Positions 44,345-53,465 of a DNA stretch of 64,000 nucleotides are shown here, piece by piece (positions within the stretch are counted from its first letter, which is position 1; every line of letters begins with the position of its first letter). This DNA is from Spirochaetales bacterium Spiro_10 (GTDB taxonomy: Bacteria; Spirochaetota; Spirochaetia; Treponematales; Treponemataceae), in contig LVBL01000041.1 of the NCBI GenBank assembly GCA_001604405.1, positions 20,449-84,448 on the forward strand. The letters run 5' to 3'. The notes below the pieces were generated by a model. It worked only from the letters and a program-made list of their open reading frames with translations. It ran no database searches and was not told where the DNA came from. The translations under genes were made by a program, and so were the position numbers.

Positions 44345-45622
44345 ATGCTAGACTACCGATTCATCAAGGATAACCTCGAGGCCGTCAAGGCGAATATCAG
44401 GGCGCGGAACATGAGCGCCGACGCGGACGCCGTCGTGGCGCTCTTTGACAGAAGGACCGCGCTCGTCACCGCCCTGCAGGCCCTGCAGGCGAGGCGCAAC
44501 GACAACGCGAAGTCGATGAAGGGAAAACTCTCCGACGACGAGAGACGGCGCCTCATCGACGAGGGAAAGTCGATCAAGGACGAGATCGCCGCGGCGGAGG
44601 CCGAGGTCGCGAAGGTCGAGGAGGAACTCGACATCGCCGGACGCACGATCCCGAACATGGCGCACCCGGAAGCGCCCGTCGGCAAGGAAGACAAGGACAA
44701 CACCGAGGTCAAGCGCGTCGGAGAGCCGGCCACGTTCGGCTTCGAGCCGAAGGACCACGTCCAGCTCGGCGAGGCCCTGGACCTCATCGACTTCGAGGCG
44801 GGAACGAAGGTTTCGGGCGTCAAGTTTTACTACCTCAAGAACGAGGCCGTTTTCCTCGAGCAGGCGCTCATCATGTACGCCATGAACATCCTCAGGAGGC
44901 ACGGTTTCACGCCCTTCATAACACCGGACGTCGCCAAGGCGGAGATCCTCCAGGGAATCGGCTTCAACCCGCGCGGCAAGGAATCGAACGTCTACAATAT
45001 CGAGGAAGAGGGAACGTGCCTCGTCGCCACCGCGGAGATCACCCTCGGCGGCTACCACAAGGACGAGATCCTCCCGAAGGAAAGGCTTCCCCTTTTCTAC
45101 TGCGGGCTTTCGCACTGCTTCCGCCGCGAGGCGGGGGCCGCGGGCCAGTTCTCGAAGGGCCTCTACCGCGTACACCAGTTCAACAAGCTCGAGATGTTCG
45201 TGTACTGCCTGCCCGAACAGTCGGACTCCATACACGAACAACTCAGGCTCATCGAGGAGGAGATCTTCGCCGGGCTCGGCATCCCCTTCCGCGTCGTGGA
45301 CACCTGCACCGGGGACCTCGGCGCCCCGGCGTACCGCAAGTGGGATCTCGAGGCGTGGATGCCCGGAAGGAACGGCGGCGAATGGGGCGAGGTTACCTCG
45401 ACGTCAAACTGCACCGACTTCCAGGCGCGCCGGCTCAACGTGCGCTTCAAGGACGACGACGGCAAGAACAAGTACGTGCACATGCTCAACGGAACGGCGA
45501 TAGCCCTTTCGCGCGCGATGATCGCGGTAATTGAAAACTGCCAGCAGGCGGACGGGTCCATCAGGATACCGGCGCCCCTCGTGCCCTTCTGCGGGTTCGA
45601 CGTCATCAAGCCGCGCTCCTGA
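44345..45622 (+). CDS. serS: Seryl-tRNA synthetase
   Basis: A 425-residue class II synthetase. The N-terminal antiparallel coiled-coil arm is at about residues 30-105, motif 2 as GLSHCFRREAGAAG near residue 260, and motif 3 as LNGTAIALSRAMIAVIEN near residue 385. I placed the start at the ATG at 44345, giving MLDYRFIKDNLE, the usual start. Length is standard. It is followed by a strong bidirectional terminator. Confidence 0.96.
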   Translation: MLDYRFIKDNLEAVKANIRARNMSADADAVVALFDRRTALVTALQALQARRNDNAKSMKGKLSDDERRRLIDEGKSIKDEIAAAEAEVAKVEEELDIAGRTIPNMAHPEAPVGKEDKDNTEVKRVGEPATFGFEPKDHVQLGEALDLIDFEAGTKVSGVKFYYLKNEAVFLEQALIMYAMNILRRHGFTPFITPDVAKAEILQGIGFNPRGKESNVYNIEEEGTCLVATAEITLGGYHKDEILPKERLPLFYCGLSHCFRREAGAAGQFSKGLYRVHQFNKLEMFVYCLPEQSDSIHEQLRLIEEEIFAGLGIPFRVVDTCTGDLGAPAYRKWDLEAWMPGRNGGEWGEVTSTSNCTDFQARRLNVRFKDDDGKNKYVHMLNGTAIALSRAMIAVIENCQQADGSIRIPAPLVPFCGFDVIKPRS

Positions 45623-45675
45623 GGCCGCGACCGCCGGTCCGGAACAGGAACCTGAAAAGGAACCGGACAAACAAA

Positions 45676-45710
45676 AAAGGCGAGACGGACCGTGTCCGTT
45701 TCGCCTTTTA
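45676..45710. terminator. Bidirectional terminator between serS and the minus-strand operon
   Basis: A 15-bp stem (one G-U pair) built from AAAGGCGAGACGGAC and GTCCGTTTCGCCTTT with a CGT loop, with an A-run on the left and a T-run on the right, so it can terminate both convergent transcripts. Confidence 0.92.
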
Positions 45711-45746
45711 TTTTGCGAGGGCCGTGGAAAGCCGCGGTGCCGTCCG

Positions 45747-46286
45747 TCAGGGAACCTGACTGAAACTCCCGGCGATCTCGTTCCGCCACTCGGCCCGTGC
45801 CTCTCGTCCCTCCCACTCGATCGTCCTGAGGATCTTGAAGGTCTTCGGGTCGGACGGATTCTCGAAGCGCATCACCGCGAACTTCCCCTGGCCGACATAC
45901 ACGATTTTTTCTTCCGCGGAGACGTTTTCGGCCCCGTTCAAAAACGCGAGGGCGCAGTCAAAATGGATCGGACCGCCTCCCGCCTTGTCGTTGAGGGCGC
46001 ATGAAACGTCCTGGATCGGCTCGCCGCACCGGGCGCACGGCGGCGTCGGAAGCGTCGGAACGGGAAGCCTGTCGGCGATGGTGTCGTATTTCGACTCGGG
46101 ACGCCGCGAACGCCTGTTTTCCTGGCGGGCGCCCTGTTCGCGTCCGCCGGAAGGACGGCCCTGATTCGTGGACTTTGCCCCCGGTCCCTGGCCCTGAACC
46201 TGCTTTTGCGTCCCGCCGGACGAACCCCGGCCTTTGTGCCTTCTATGCCTGTCCCGACGTTTCGGGCTGTCAGAGTAATCGCTCAT
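45747..46286 (-). CDS. Basic-tailed zinc-ribbon-like protein, unknown function
   Basis: A 179-residue protein. Residues 1-75 are a highly basic Arg/Lys/Gly/Gln-rich disordered tail. Residues about 83-115 have a CARCGEP ... HFDC pattern able to bind zinc, and the rest is a beta-rich domain (EEKIVYVGQGKFAVMRFE). It looks like a nucleic-acid-binding protein conserved in spirochaetes, but I recognise no name. Its start overlaps a 52-residue upstream gene by 17 bases, and it ends the operon. Confidence 0.72.
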   Translation of the reverse strand: MSDYSDSPKRRDRHRRHKGRGSSGGTQKQVQGQGPGAKSTNQGRPSGGREQGARQENRRSRRPESKYDTIADRLPVPTLPTPPCARCGEPIQDVSCALNDKAGGGPIHFDCALAFLNGAENVSAEEKIVYVGQGKFAVMRFENPSDPKTFKILRTIEWEGREARAEWRNEIAGSFSQVP

Positions 46287-46428
46287 CGGTTTGTTCCTTC
46301 ACCTCAATTAACCTGTTGCTCATGACGAGAGCCAGGCGGAGGATGGCGCCCTGAATATACCCCTCATCCTTGATCTTTTCGCGCAATTCCTGGATTTTAG
46401 GGTCTTCGGCACTAACGGTCTTGGTCAT
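46270..46428 (-). CDS. Small helical protein (52 aa) between yraN and the zinc-ribbon gene
   Basis: A 52-residue helical protein beginning MTKTVSAEDPKIQELREK. Its ATG overlaps the stop of yraN (ATGA), its 3' end overlaps the start of the zinc-ribbon gene by 17 bases, and GGAGCGTGCAGG precedes the ATG, all signs of a real operon member. It has no signal peptide. Function is unknown. Confidence 0.68.
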   Translation of the reverse strand: MTKTVSAEDPKIQELREKIKDEGYIQGAILRLALVMSNRLIEVKEQTDERLL

Positions 46429-46838
46429 CCTGCACGCTCCGCAATGGCATTCTCGAGGTGGCGATACCGTCGCGCTCCGTTCCCCCGGGGATCGGACTCG
46501 ATCAGTACCACGTCAAACCTGACATACATACCACTATATTGTCGATTCGCGTTCAGGAAACATTTAGCCGTTTCCATCAATCTTTTTCGTTTCGTCCGCC
46601 CGATCGCGTATTCCAGGTCGCTCGCATCCCCGCGGGGCCAAGTCTTGACCTCCACGAAAACGATCGCGTCCCCGTCGATACCTATTATATCTATTTCTCC
46701 CCGGCGTGTCCGCCAGTTTCGGGCAAGAATCGACCACTTTTTTTCTTTCAGGATGCGGCAGGCGAGGTCCTCGCCCGCCTGCCCCACGGCCTGACGTCTC
46801 GGCCGCAGGGGCTCCGGAACGGGACTAGCGGGATTCAC
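46425..46838 (-). CDS. YraN/UPF0102 nuclease-fold protein
   Basis: A 137-residue endonuclease-fold protein. The family block GEIDIIGIDGDAIVFVEVKT is present, holding the acidic residues and Lys of a Holliday-junction resolvase-like fold, along with GEDLACRILKEKKW near residue 22. Its biological role is unproven. The 5' end overlaps the HD-GYP gene by 14 bases, placing it firmly in the operon. Confidence 0.9.
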   Translation of the reverse strand: MNPASPVPEPLRPRRQAVGQAGEDLACRILKEKKWSILARNWRTRRGEIDIIGIDGDAIVFVEVKTWPRGDASDLEYAIGRTKRKRLMETAKCFLNANRQYSGMYVRFDVVLIESDPRGNGARRYRHLENAIAERAG

Positions 46839-48174
46839 CGGCCTTCTGGTACTCCGCGGGATCGATGGCCCGGGCTATGAACATCGTCCGGTTCTTGGTC
46901 AAATCGATCACGTCGCCCTCGTTTTGGGTATAGGGTTTGGCGAATTCGTCGATAAGCACCCGGATTTTCGGCCGAAGCGGCGCCTCCCGGTTGCTCTCGA
47001 CGACGCGCGCGATTACCGAGTTGTTCATCAGGACGATCGATCCGACCGGATAGATGCCCATGCTCTGGATCATTGCCTTGATGATGTCCGGATCGAACCT
47101 GCGGGCGTTGTCCGAGAGGAGGTTTTTCATGGCCCGATAGCCGACCATCGAGTCGCGCCAGCTTTTCGGCGAGACCATGGCCTCGAAGGCGTCCGCGACC
47201 GAGATGATCCTGGCGCCGATATCGATGTTCTGGCCCGAAAGCTTGCCGGGATACCCCTCTCCGTCCCAGCGTTCGTGGTGCTGGACGGCGGCCTTTCCGA
47301 CCTCGTCGGCATACATGAGTTCGTTGACGATCTGTTTGTAGCCGTAAAAGGTGTGGCTTTTCATCACCTGCTGTTCGTTGTCGTCGAGCTTGCCGTCCTT
47401 GTTGATGATGGACGAGGGTATCTTCAGCATCCCCACGTCGTGAAGCAGGGCGCCCGTGGTGACCTGCAGCAGGCGGTGGCGGGGAAGGCCTATGTGCTCG
47501 CCGATGATGATCGAAAGGATGGCCGTGTTGATGGAGCTCTTGGCGAGTTCCATCTCGCGCACGTCGCCGCCGAGGATGAAGCCGAGCACGCCCGAGCGTT
47601 CCCGCTGGACGAGCGAGATGAGCTCGTTGACGATCTGGTCTATGGCACGGGCGCGGATCTCCTTCTGGTCGCGTATGGCGGAAAAAACCGCGTCGAGCGA
47701 CGAGATGAGCCCGTGGTAGGCCGAATAGAGCTCGGTATTCTCGAGAACCTCGGGCAGTTTCAGTATCTGTTCGGTCGTATACTCGAGGCCGTCAATGCCG
47801 ACCACCTCGCCCGAAACGGAGGAGGGATCATTGGCGACGGAGATGGCATCGCCCGTCCTCCCGGGAGCGCCGGCCGACACGCGCGCGGGCCGGGACGGGC
47901 CGCGCACCGGCTCGAGACCGGAATCCTCGGCCTCGTCAAGGTCCTCAAGCTCCGAAAGTTCCTCGGGCTCGTCGGCGTCGTCGACCAGTTCGCCGGTCAC
48001 GGGAGCGCCAGCCGTGAGTACGAAGGATATCTTCCAGCGGTCAAGGGCCTTCAGCTCGCGCGCCTTGATCGGGGACCCCTTGCTCACGAGCATGTTTTCC
48101 CCGTCGTCGAAAAAGACGGGTGCCGAAAAGCGCATGCCCTCCGTCAGTTCGTTGCGATACACTTTTTTTAGCAT
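46825..48174 (-). CDS. HD-GYP-domain c-di-GMP phosphodiesterase
   Basis: A 449-residue protein. An N-terminal DUF3391-like region is at about 1-60, then an acidic linker (about 65-115). The C-terminal half is an HD-GYP domain with the metal motif LLHDVGMLKIP near residue 250 and HHERWDGEGYPGKL near residue 293 (the GYP loop intact). HD-GYP proteins hydrolyse c-di-GMP to GMP. It stands next to a flagellar export-like gene, fitting a link to motility. Confidence 0.92.
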   Translation of the reverse strand: MLKKVYRNELTEGMRFSAPVFFDDGENMLVSKGSPIKARELKALDRWKISFVLTAGAPVTGELVDDADEPEELSELEDLDEAEDSGLEPVRGPSRPARVSAGAPGRTGDAISVANDPSSVSGEVVGIDGLEYTTEQILKLPEVLENTELYSAYHGLISSLDAVFSAIRDQKEIRARAIDQIVNELISLVQRERSGVLGFILGGDVREMELAKSSINTAILSIIIGEHIGLPRHRLLQVTTGALLHDVGMLKIPSSIINKDGKLDDNEQQVMKSHTFYGYKQIVNELMYADEVGKAAVQHHERWDGEGYPGKLSGQNIDIGARIISVADAFEAMVSPKSWRDSMVGYRAMKNLLSDNARRFDPDIIKAMIQSMGIYPVGSIVLMNNSVIARVVESNREAPLRPKIRVLIDEFAKPYTQNEGDVIDLTKNRTMFIARAIDPAEYQKAGESR

Positions 48175-48201
48175 TTCAGACCTCTACACACTTTTAGAAA
48201 A

Positions 48202-48462
48202 TTAGAACCACTTTTCAACGCGGCCCCGCTCGAGAAAGGCGAATATGGCCGCAACCGCTTCCCAGGTCTCGACGGGAACGAAACTACCCACTTGCTCATC
48301 GCTCAATATATCGGCAAGGAACGGGTCGCTCACAACCGTTATGCCGTTTTCGAGTGCGATCTCGAGCATGCGTTCGGCAAGAGCTCCCTTGCCGCTCGCC
48401 ACCAGGGACGGTGCCGGCTCTCCGCGTTCGTACTTGAGGGCAACCGCAGACTTTCGTCTCAC
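48202..48462 (-). CDS. Stand-alone FlhB C-terminal domain (export-switch-like protein)
   Basis: An 86-residue protein matching the cytoplasmic FlhB_CC/YscU_CC domain: RKSAVALKYERGEPAP, then PFLADILSDEQVGSFVPVETWEAVAAI. It lacks the NPTH autocleavage motif and starts at about the position where cleaved FlhB begins. I chose the GTG at 48462 because GGAGG precedes it and it shares one base with the stop of the upstream gene. It may take part in flagellar type III export switching; this is inference from the family. Confidence 0.87.
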   Translation of the reverse strand: MRRKSAVALKYERGEPAPSLVASGKGALAERMLEIALENGITVVSDPFLADILSDEQVGSFVPVETWEAVAAIFAFLERGRVEKWF

Positions 48463-49430
48463 TATGCCTCCAGGTCTACCGCGGGTATCTCCCGCGAAGC
48501 GGCCGACGAGAAATCCTGGTAACACACGTCAGTGTAACCCACCATCTCTAGAATTCCCCTTAAATATACGGCAATTTCCCCGTTTTTTACAGGTGCGAAC
48601 GGGGGATTCGCCCGGAAATCGCATCTGACGCCGAACAGATCGAAGTCCCATACCCGTTCCCCGTCATTGACGGTCACGAGCGTCTCCAGGCAACGGGACG
48701 TCGCAAGGTCTATCATGCAGCGGACGGAACCCTGTACGGTTGCCCCCGCGATCTCGCGCGTAAACGGGATGACGATCCAGTGCCGCTCGTGCCCCTTCTT
48801 GTGATTTACGAAGGCGACAAAATCGCGAAGCCGCCGTTTCGCGCCGTCACCGGCATCGGGTTCCGCATCCTTTCCCTCGCGTTTCCCGCCGCGCGAGCCG
48901 TCGCCGTCAGTTTCCCCCGGGAACGGCCGCCCCTCGATCGCGTCCATCAACATCGAGACGGTCTCGTCGTCGGAACGCAGGCCGTGCGACTCGAGGATCG
49001 CGGCCGCCTCCACGGCCCGGCGTTCGCGGCCGGGAAAGCGGGACGAGACGGATAGCAGGGCACGGCATTGCACGGAATCGAGTTTGAGGAGGGAACGCGC
49101 GAAAAAACGGACGAGGAAGGCGGCGTCCCCCGTATCGGGCAGGGAAAGGCGGGCAAGGACGCTTGAACGCGCGGCGGCGGGACCCTTTGCGGGATCGAGA
49201 AACACGGCGTCACGGGCAAGCCGTACGCGTGCCTGAAAGGCGTCGCCCGGCTCGAAGAGCCCCGAGGACGCGGCGACGAGGATCTTTCCCCCGACTCTCA
49301 CCCGGATGGCCCCGTCGGACGCGCGCGCGAGAACCTCGACGTCGACCGTAGCCCCGTCGGCGAGCGGGACGCGCAACGGTCCGCCCGCGTCGATTCCCAC
49401 CCGGATGTACGGATCAAGACCCGTTCGCAC
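48462..49430 (-). CDS. FliK-like hypothetical protein
   Basis: A 322-residue soluble protein. The C-terminal region (about 215-310, RHWIVIPF ... GERVWDFDLFGVRC) has the spacing of a FliK hook-length-control C-terminal domain, and the middle has a low-complexity Gly/Asp/Lys stretch. The match is by eye and weak. Genomic pairing with a FlhB C-terminal protein, the partner of FliK, supports it. It is the first gene of the operon after the ribosomal terminator. Confidence 0.6.
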   Translation of the reverse strand: MRTGLDPYIRVGIDAGGPLRVPLADGATVDVEVLARASDGAIRVRVGGKILVAASSGLFEPGDAFQARVRLARDAVFLDPAKGPAAARSSVLARLSLPDTGDAAFLVRFFARSLLKLDSVQCRALLSVSSRFPGRERRAVEAAAILESHGLRSDDETVSMLMDAIEGRPFPGETDGDGSRGGKREGKDAEPDAGDGAKRRLRDFVAFVNHKKGHERHWIVIPFTREIAGATVQGSVRCMIDLATSRCLETLVTVNDGERVWDFDLFGVRCDFRANPPFAPVKNGEIAVYLRGILEMVGYTDVCYQDFSSAASREIPAVDLEA

Positions 49431-49446
49431 CGCGCTCAGCCTCCCT

Positions 49447-49475
49447 AATAAAAAAGCCGGTCATGACGACCGGCC
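49447..49475 (-). terminator. Terminator of the rpsP-rplS operon
   Basis: Stem GCCGGTC/GACCGGC with an ATGAC loop. The A-run to its left becomes the U-run on the minus transcript. It separates the ribosomal operon from the FliK-like gene. Confidence 0.88.
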
Positions 49476-49486
49476 TTCGCTCGCCG

Positions 49487-49855
49487 TTATTCGGCGCCTT
49501 CTTTCTTGACGATAAGGGTCTTGATCTTCGCGGCCTTACCGATCTTCTCGCGGATGTAGTAGAGCTTCGCGCGGCGCACCTTACCGGGGCGGACGAGCTC
49601 GACGTTGGCGATTCGCGGCGAATGCAGGGGGAACACGCGCTCCACCCCGACACCGTAGGAGTTCTTGCGAACGGTGAAGGTCTTGCCGATACCCGAGTTT
49701 TTGAAGCAAATAACGAGGCCTTCATACACCTGGATGCGCTCGGTCTTTCCCTCGATGATCTTGAAGTGCACCTTCACGGTGTCCCCCACCTTGAACGCGC
49801 CCACTTCGCTCTTTTTCTGTCCCTCTTCGATCGTGCGGATAAGGTCAATTCCCAT
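49487..49855 (-). CDS. rplS: 50S ribosomal protein L19
   Basis: A 122-residue ribosomal protein at the 30S-50S interface. The [13 protein letters not shown] and [22 protein letters not shown] blocks and the basic C-terminus are typical. Last gene of the rpsP-khpA-rimM-trmD-rplS operon. Its start overlaps trmD by 11 bases. Confidence 0.97.
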   Translation of the reverse strand: MGIDLIRTIEEGQKKSEVGAFKVGDTVKVHFKIIEGKTERIQVYEGLVICFKNSGIGKTFTVRKNSYGVGVERVFPLHSPRIANVELVRPGKVRRAKLYYIREKIGKAAKIKTLIVKKEGAE

Positions 49856-50633
49856 TTTCCAGCTCCTTAACTATCTTCTCCGCTTCCTTTGGAAAGGAGT
49901 CGGACGCCCTCGCCTTCGCAAGAAGGTCGGGCCGCACGCTGAGCGTCTTCTCGACGCGTTTCCGCAAACGCCAGCGGCGTATGTTCTCATGGTGCCCCGA
50001 AAGGAGCACCTCCGGCACCGGAAGGTCCCGGAATATCTCCGGTCTCGTGTACTGAGGGTATTCAAGCAGGCCTCCCGAGAAGCTTTCCTCGTCGAGGGAC
50101 TCGCTTGAAATGACGCCGTCTATGAGACGGTACACCGTGTCGATGATGACGGTCGCGGCGAGCTCTCCGGACGACATGACGTAATCCCCGATGGAGATCT
50201 CGTCGTCGACGAACAGGTCGATGACCCTCTGATCGACGCCTTCGTACCGCCCGCAGACGAAGACCAGCTCCGACTCCGCCGCCAGCTCGTTCGCGAGCGC
50301 CTGATTCAGCGGTTTCCCGGAGGGGGAAACGTAGATCACGCGCGCGCGACTGGCGGCGGCCCCGTCATCCGCGCGGGCGGACTTCGGGACGCACCCGACG
50401 GACTCGAGCGCAAGGGACAGCGGCTCGGGAAGCATCAGCATCCCCGGAACGCGCGAACCGAGCACCCCGCCATAGGGCTTGTCGTCGCAGGTTTTGTGCC
50501 TGTCGTACGCGAAATCGCGTATGTTTACCAGATCGTAGTCGATAATCCCCCGCTCGACCGCCTTGGCCATGATCGAACTCTCGAAAAAGGCCCGCGGTAT
50601 CTCGGGGAATAAGGTCAGCACATGGAACTTCAT
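49845..50633 (-). CDS. trmD: tRNA (guanine-N1)-methyltransferase
   Basis: A 262-residue SPOUT enzyme that makes m1G37 in tRNAs with SAM. The trefoil-knot motifs [19 protein letters not shown] and [13 protein letters not shown] are present. The usual DDxPYGGGxGM loop is changed to [13 protein letters not shown], an insertion of about five residues near residue 55, and a further short insertion lies near residue 80. Operon context is canonical, so function is secure. Confidence 0.96.
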   Translation of the reverse strand: MKFHVLTLFPEIPRAFFESSIMAKAVERGIIDYDLVNIRDFAYDRHKTCDDKPYGGVLGSRVPGMLMLPEPLSLALESVGCVPKSARADDGAAASRARVIYVSPSGKPLNQALANELAAESELVFVCGRYEGVDQRVIDLFVDDEISIGDYVMSSGELAATVIIDTVYRLIDGVISSESLDEESFSGGLLEYPQYTRPEIFRDLPVPEVLLSGHHENIRRWRLRKRVEKTLSVRPDLLAKARASDSFPKEAEKIVKELENGN

Positions 50634-50638
50634 GGATG

Positions 50639-51205
50639 CTACTCCAGAATCCAGCGGTGCATCAGCTCGACGGTTCGCGCGCGTAAGTCGACTTCGCCGA
50701 CAAACTCCTTTCGGAATGGCACGAGACGCCGTTGCGGCGCGGAGGAATCCGCGTCGCCGCCATCGGTCAGGGTAACCTCGAGAAGGTCACCCGCGCCGCC
50801 TTCCAGTACGTTGGTAACGGTTCCGACAGGAACCCCTAAGTACGTAAGAACGCAATTACAAAGATCGTTGACATAGTACTCGCCCTCCGAAAGAGGACAG
50901 GCCTTGTCGCGGGGTACGAGCAACTCGAGGCCGGCAAGCGTTTTGGCCTGCTCGGGCGTCTCGATCCCCAGGAATTTGATCAACAAAAGATGACGGGAAC
51001 CCTCGACGGCCTCTATTACGAGGCGGCGCGGCGGTCCGTCAGAACCCGGAGCCCTTCCGAGCACCTCGGAAAGGCCGGCGAAGTGATCCACCTCGCCCGA
51101 CGAACTTTCGACCTTCACGAATCCGTCCAGCCCGTGGGACGAACGGACGATTCCGGTCACGAGAAGCTCGGCGGCCTCCCGCGTTTCCCCGTCCCGTGCC
51201 ATCAA
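50639..51205 (-). CDS. rimM: 16S rRNA processing protein RimM
   Basis: A 188-residue assembly factor for the 30S head, with a RimM N-terminal barrel ([18 protein letters not shown] near residue 16) and a C-terminal PRC-barrel ([27 protein letters not shown]). Its ATG overlaps the khpA stop, and trmD follows closely. Confidence 0.95.
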   Translation of the reverse strand: MMARDGETREAAELLVTGIVRSSHGLDGFVKVESSSGEVDHFAGLSEVLGRAPGSDGPPRRLVIEAVEGSRHLLLIKFLGIETPEQAKTLAGLELLVPRDKACPLSEGEYYVNDLCNCVLTYLGVPVGTVTNVLEGGAGDLLEVTLTDGGDADSSAPQRRLVPFRKEFVGEVDLRARTVELMHRWILE

Positions 51206-51435
51206 TCCAGTATTTCCAGGGTTACCCTTTTGCCGGACTTGCCCGACGAGGCGCTCAGCACCGTCCGCATTGCCTTGGCGATGCGGCCGTATTTGCCGAT
51301 AACCTTGCCGATGTCCTCAGGGGCCACGCGAAGCTCGAGGACGGTGGCTTTTTCGCCCTCAACCTCGCTCACGCTGACCGCCCCGGGATCGTCCACAAGG
51401 GACTTCGCGATGTATTCAACCAGGTCTTTTTCCAC
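51202..51435 (-). CDS. khpA: KH-domain RNA-binding protein KhpA
   Basis: A 77-residue single KH domain with the GxxG loop in [15 protein letters not shown]. KhpA pairs with KhpB/Jag in other bacteria to bind RNA and influence cell division. It lies between rpsP and rimM, the standard position. Confidence 0.93.
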   Translation of the reverse strand: MEKDLVEYIAKSLVDDPGAVSVSEVEGEKATVLELRVAPEDIGKVIGKYGRIAKAMRTVLSASSGKSGKRVTLEILD

Positions 51436-51456
51436 GCCGTATGCCTTACCCGGGCT

Positions 51457-51705
51457 TTACAGGGAAAAGTTCTTGCGGTTGAGAATCCCGCGAACGGTAG
51501 GGGTCGGCAGGGCGCCGTTCGCAAGCCACTTGCGAACCTTGTCCGCGTCGAAGGCAACCTGCTTGTCCTCGGCCTCGATCGGATGGTATATGCCAAGCTC
51601 GTCGATGGTCCGGCCGTCGCGGGGCTGGCGGGAATCCTGTACCACGATGCGGTAGTAGGGACGGGCCTTGCTGCCGAATTTCTTAAGTCTGATTTTAACG
51701 CTCAC
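51457..51705 (-). CDS. rpsP: 30S ribosomal protein S16
   Basis: An 82-residue ribosomal protein beginning MSVKIRLKKFGSKARPYYRIVV, the family signature. First gene of the rpsP-khpA-rimM-trmD-rplS operon. Confidence 0.97.
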   Translation of the reverse strand: MSVKIRLKKFGSKARPYYRIVVQDSRQPRDGRTIDELGIYHPIEAEDKQVAFDADKVRKWLANGALPTPTVRGILNRKNFSL

Positions 51706-51839
51706 TGTCTATCCTCCATGGGTAATCGCCCATAATTTCACGAGTATATATGAACCCTATTTATACCTGAAAAGAAAAAAGGCGTCAATACGAGCGAAAC
51801 CGCGGCATTTGCCGCGATTCTGCGTTACACTACACAAGT

Positions 51840-53465
51840 ATGGGCGGGAAGTCAAAATTGCGCGAAAATGCGGCTCACAATCCGAAATTCATCATGATAA
51901 ACGACCGGAAATTCCCGTTGTGGCCGGCGATACGTATCGGGGCCATCTACCTCGCCTTCGGCCTGGCCTGGATCGTCTTTTCGGACAAGGCGATGAACCG
52001 CCTCGTGACGAGCATGGAGCTCCGGCACGAGATCGAGATATGGAAGGGCTTCTTCTTCGTCGGCATCAGCGCCGTCGTCATCTTCACCCTGGTGGCGGGC
52101 GTGCTCAAGCGCCTTTCGGACCGCGACCAGATCATCGTCGAAAACCGGGACGAGCTTCGGGCCATGGCATACTATGACAGCCTGACCGGCCTCCATAACC
52201 GGCGGAAACTCTACGAACGCCTCCCCCTGTTCATGGCGGACGACCGTGACTCCGCCCCGATCAAGGCCCTGCTCTACCTCAATATCGACAACAGCAAGCT
52301 CATCAACGACACGATGGGGCACAGCTTCGGGGACACCTTCATACGGGCCGTCGCGTCCCGCATCTGCGACGTGCTCGAGTCCGACGAGGAGATATTCCGT
52401 CCCGGCGGGGACGAGTTCATCGTGCTCCTCCCGGCCCGGCAGATGCAGGACGTCAAGGCGCGGGCGGAAACCCTTGTCAGGGTGTTTTCCACGCCCCTTT
52501 CGGTGGACGGGATGACGATACACACCTCGGTGAGCGTCGGCGTCGCCTACTACCCCGGACAGGCGGGCGGGCCGGGGGAATTGCTGAAATGCGCGGACAT
52601 CGCCCTCTTTAACGCCAAGAAAAACGGCAAAAACCGCATATCCTTCTTCACCATAGCCATGATGGCCCCGATAAACGAGCGGATGAAGATCGGCGAAAAG
52701 CTCCATCAGGCCCTCTCGCGGAACGAATTCGAGGTGTACTTCCAGCCGCAGATCAGGACGGACTCCGGCATCGTCGCGAGCGTCGAGGCCCTGCTCCGCT
52801 GGAAAAACGGCGTGCTCGGCGAGATACCGCCCGACAAGTTCATCCCCGTAGCGGAGGAAACCCTGCTCATCGTCGAGATCGGCGAATGGGTGCTCAGGAC
52901 GGCCTGCGCCTTCGCGAAGAGGATGCACCTCGCCGGCTTCCCCGACCTCGGCGTCTCGGTCAACATCTCGATGGTCCAGCTTTTGCAGGAGGACTTCAGC
53001 GACCTCGTGCGGTCGATCCTCGAGTCGACGGGCATCGACCCGATACGGCTCGAACTCGAGATCACCGAATCGATACTGATGGACTCCAGGGGAGAGGTGC
53101 TCAAGCACCTGGCCAGCCTGAAGGCCCTCGGCATCGGGATCGCGCTCGACGATTTCGGCAAGGGCTATTCCTCGCTGAGTTACCTCGAGCAGCTGCCGCT
53201 CACGGTACTGAAGATCGACAAGATTTTCGTCGACAGCCTCACCGGAGTCAGGGACGAGAACTCGCTTGCCGGGAACATCGTCGGCATCGGGAAGAAGCTC
53301 GGCCTCGAGGTTATCGCCGAAGGCGTTGAAAACGAGGGTCAGGTCTCGTACCTGGCAGGGCAGAAATGCGACAAGATCCAGGGGTGGGTGTACAGCAAGG
53401 CCCTGCCCGCGACCGAGGCCGAGCGGTTCATCAGGGACAACCGCGCAAAGATTACCGCTCGTTGA
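51840..53465 (+). CDS. GGDEF-EAL c-di-GMP signalling protein
   Basis: A 541-residue protein. Two transmembrane helices (about 29-45 and 73-92) with a short loop are followed by a GGDEF domain (RPGGDEFIVLL near residue 184) and an EAL domain (about 285-530) with VEALLRW, DDFGKGYSSLSYL and IDKIF. Both active-site sets look intact, so cyclase and phosphodiesterase activities are possible. An in-frame ATG 18 codons in (MINDRKF) is an alternative start. It overlaps the convergent ABC gene by 14 bases. Confidence 0.9.
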   Translation: MGGKSKLRENAAHNPKFIMINDRKFPLWPAIRIGAIYLAFGLAWIVFSDKAMNRLVTSMELRHEIEIWKGFFFVGISAVVIFTLVAGVLKRLSDRDQIIVENRDELRAMAYYDSLTGLHNRRKLYERLPLFMADDRDSAPIKALLYLNIDNSKLINDTMGHSFGDTFIRAVASRICDVLESDEEIFRPGGDEFIVLLPARQMQDVKARAETLVRVFSTPLSVDGMTIHTSVSVGVAYYPGQAGGPGELLKCADIALFNAKKNGKNRISFFTIAMMAPINERMKIGEKLHQALSRNEFEVYFQPQIRTDSGIVASVEALLRWKNGVLGEIPPDKFIPVAEETLLIVEIGEWVLRTACAFAKRMHLAGFPDLGVSVNISMVQLLQEDFSDLVRSILESTGIDPIRLELEITESILMDSRGEVLKHLASLKALGIGIALDDFGKGYSSLSYLEQLPLTVLKIDKIFVDSLTGVRDENSLAGNIVGIGKKLGLEVIAEGVENEGQVSYLAGQKCDKIQGWVYSKALPATEAERFIRDNRAKITAR

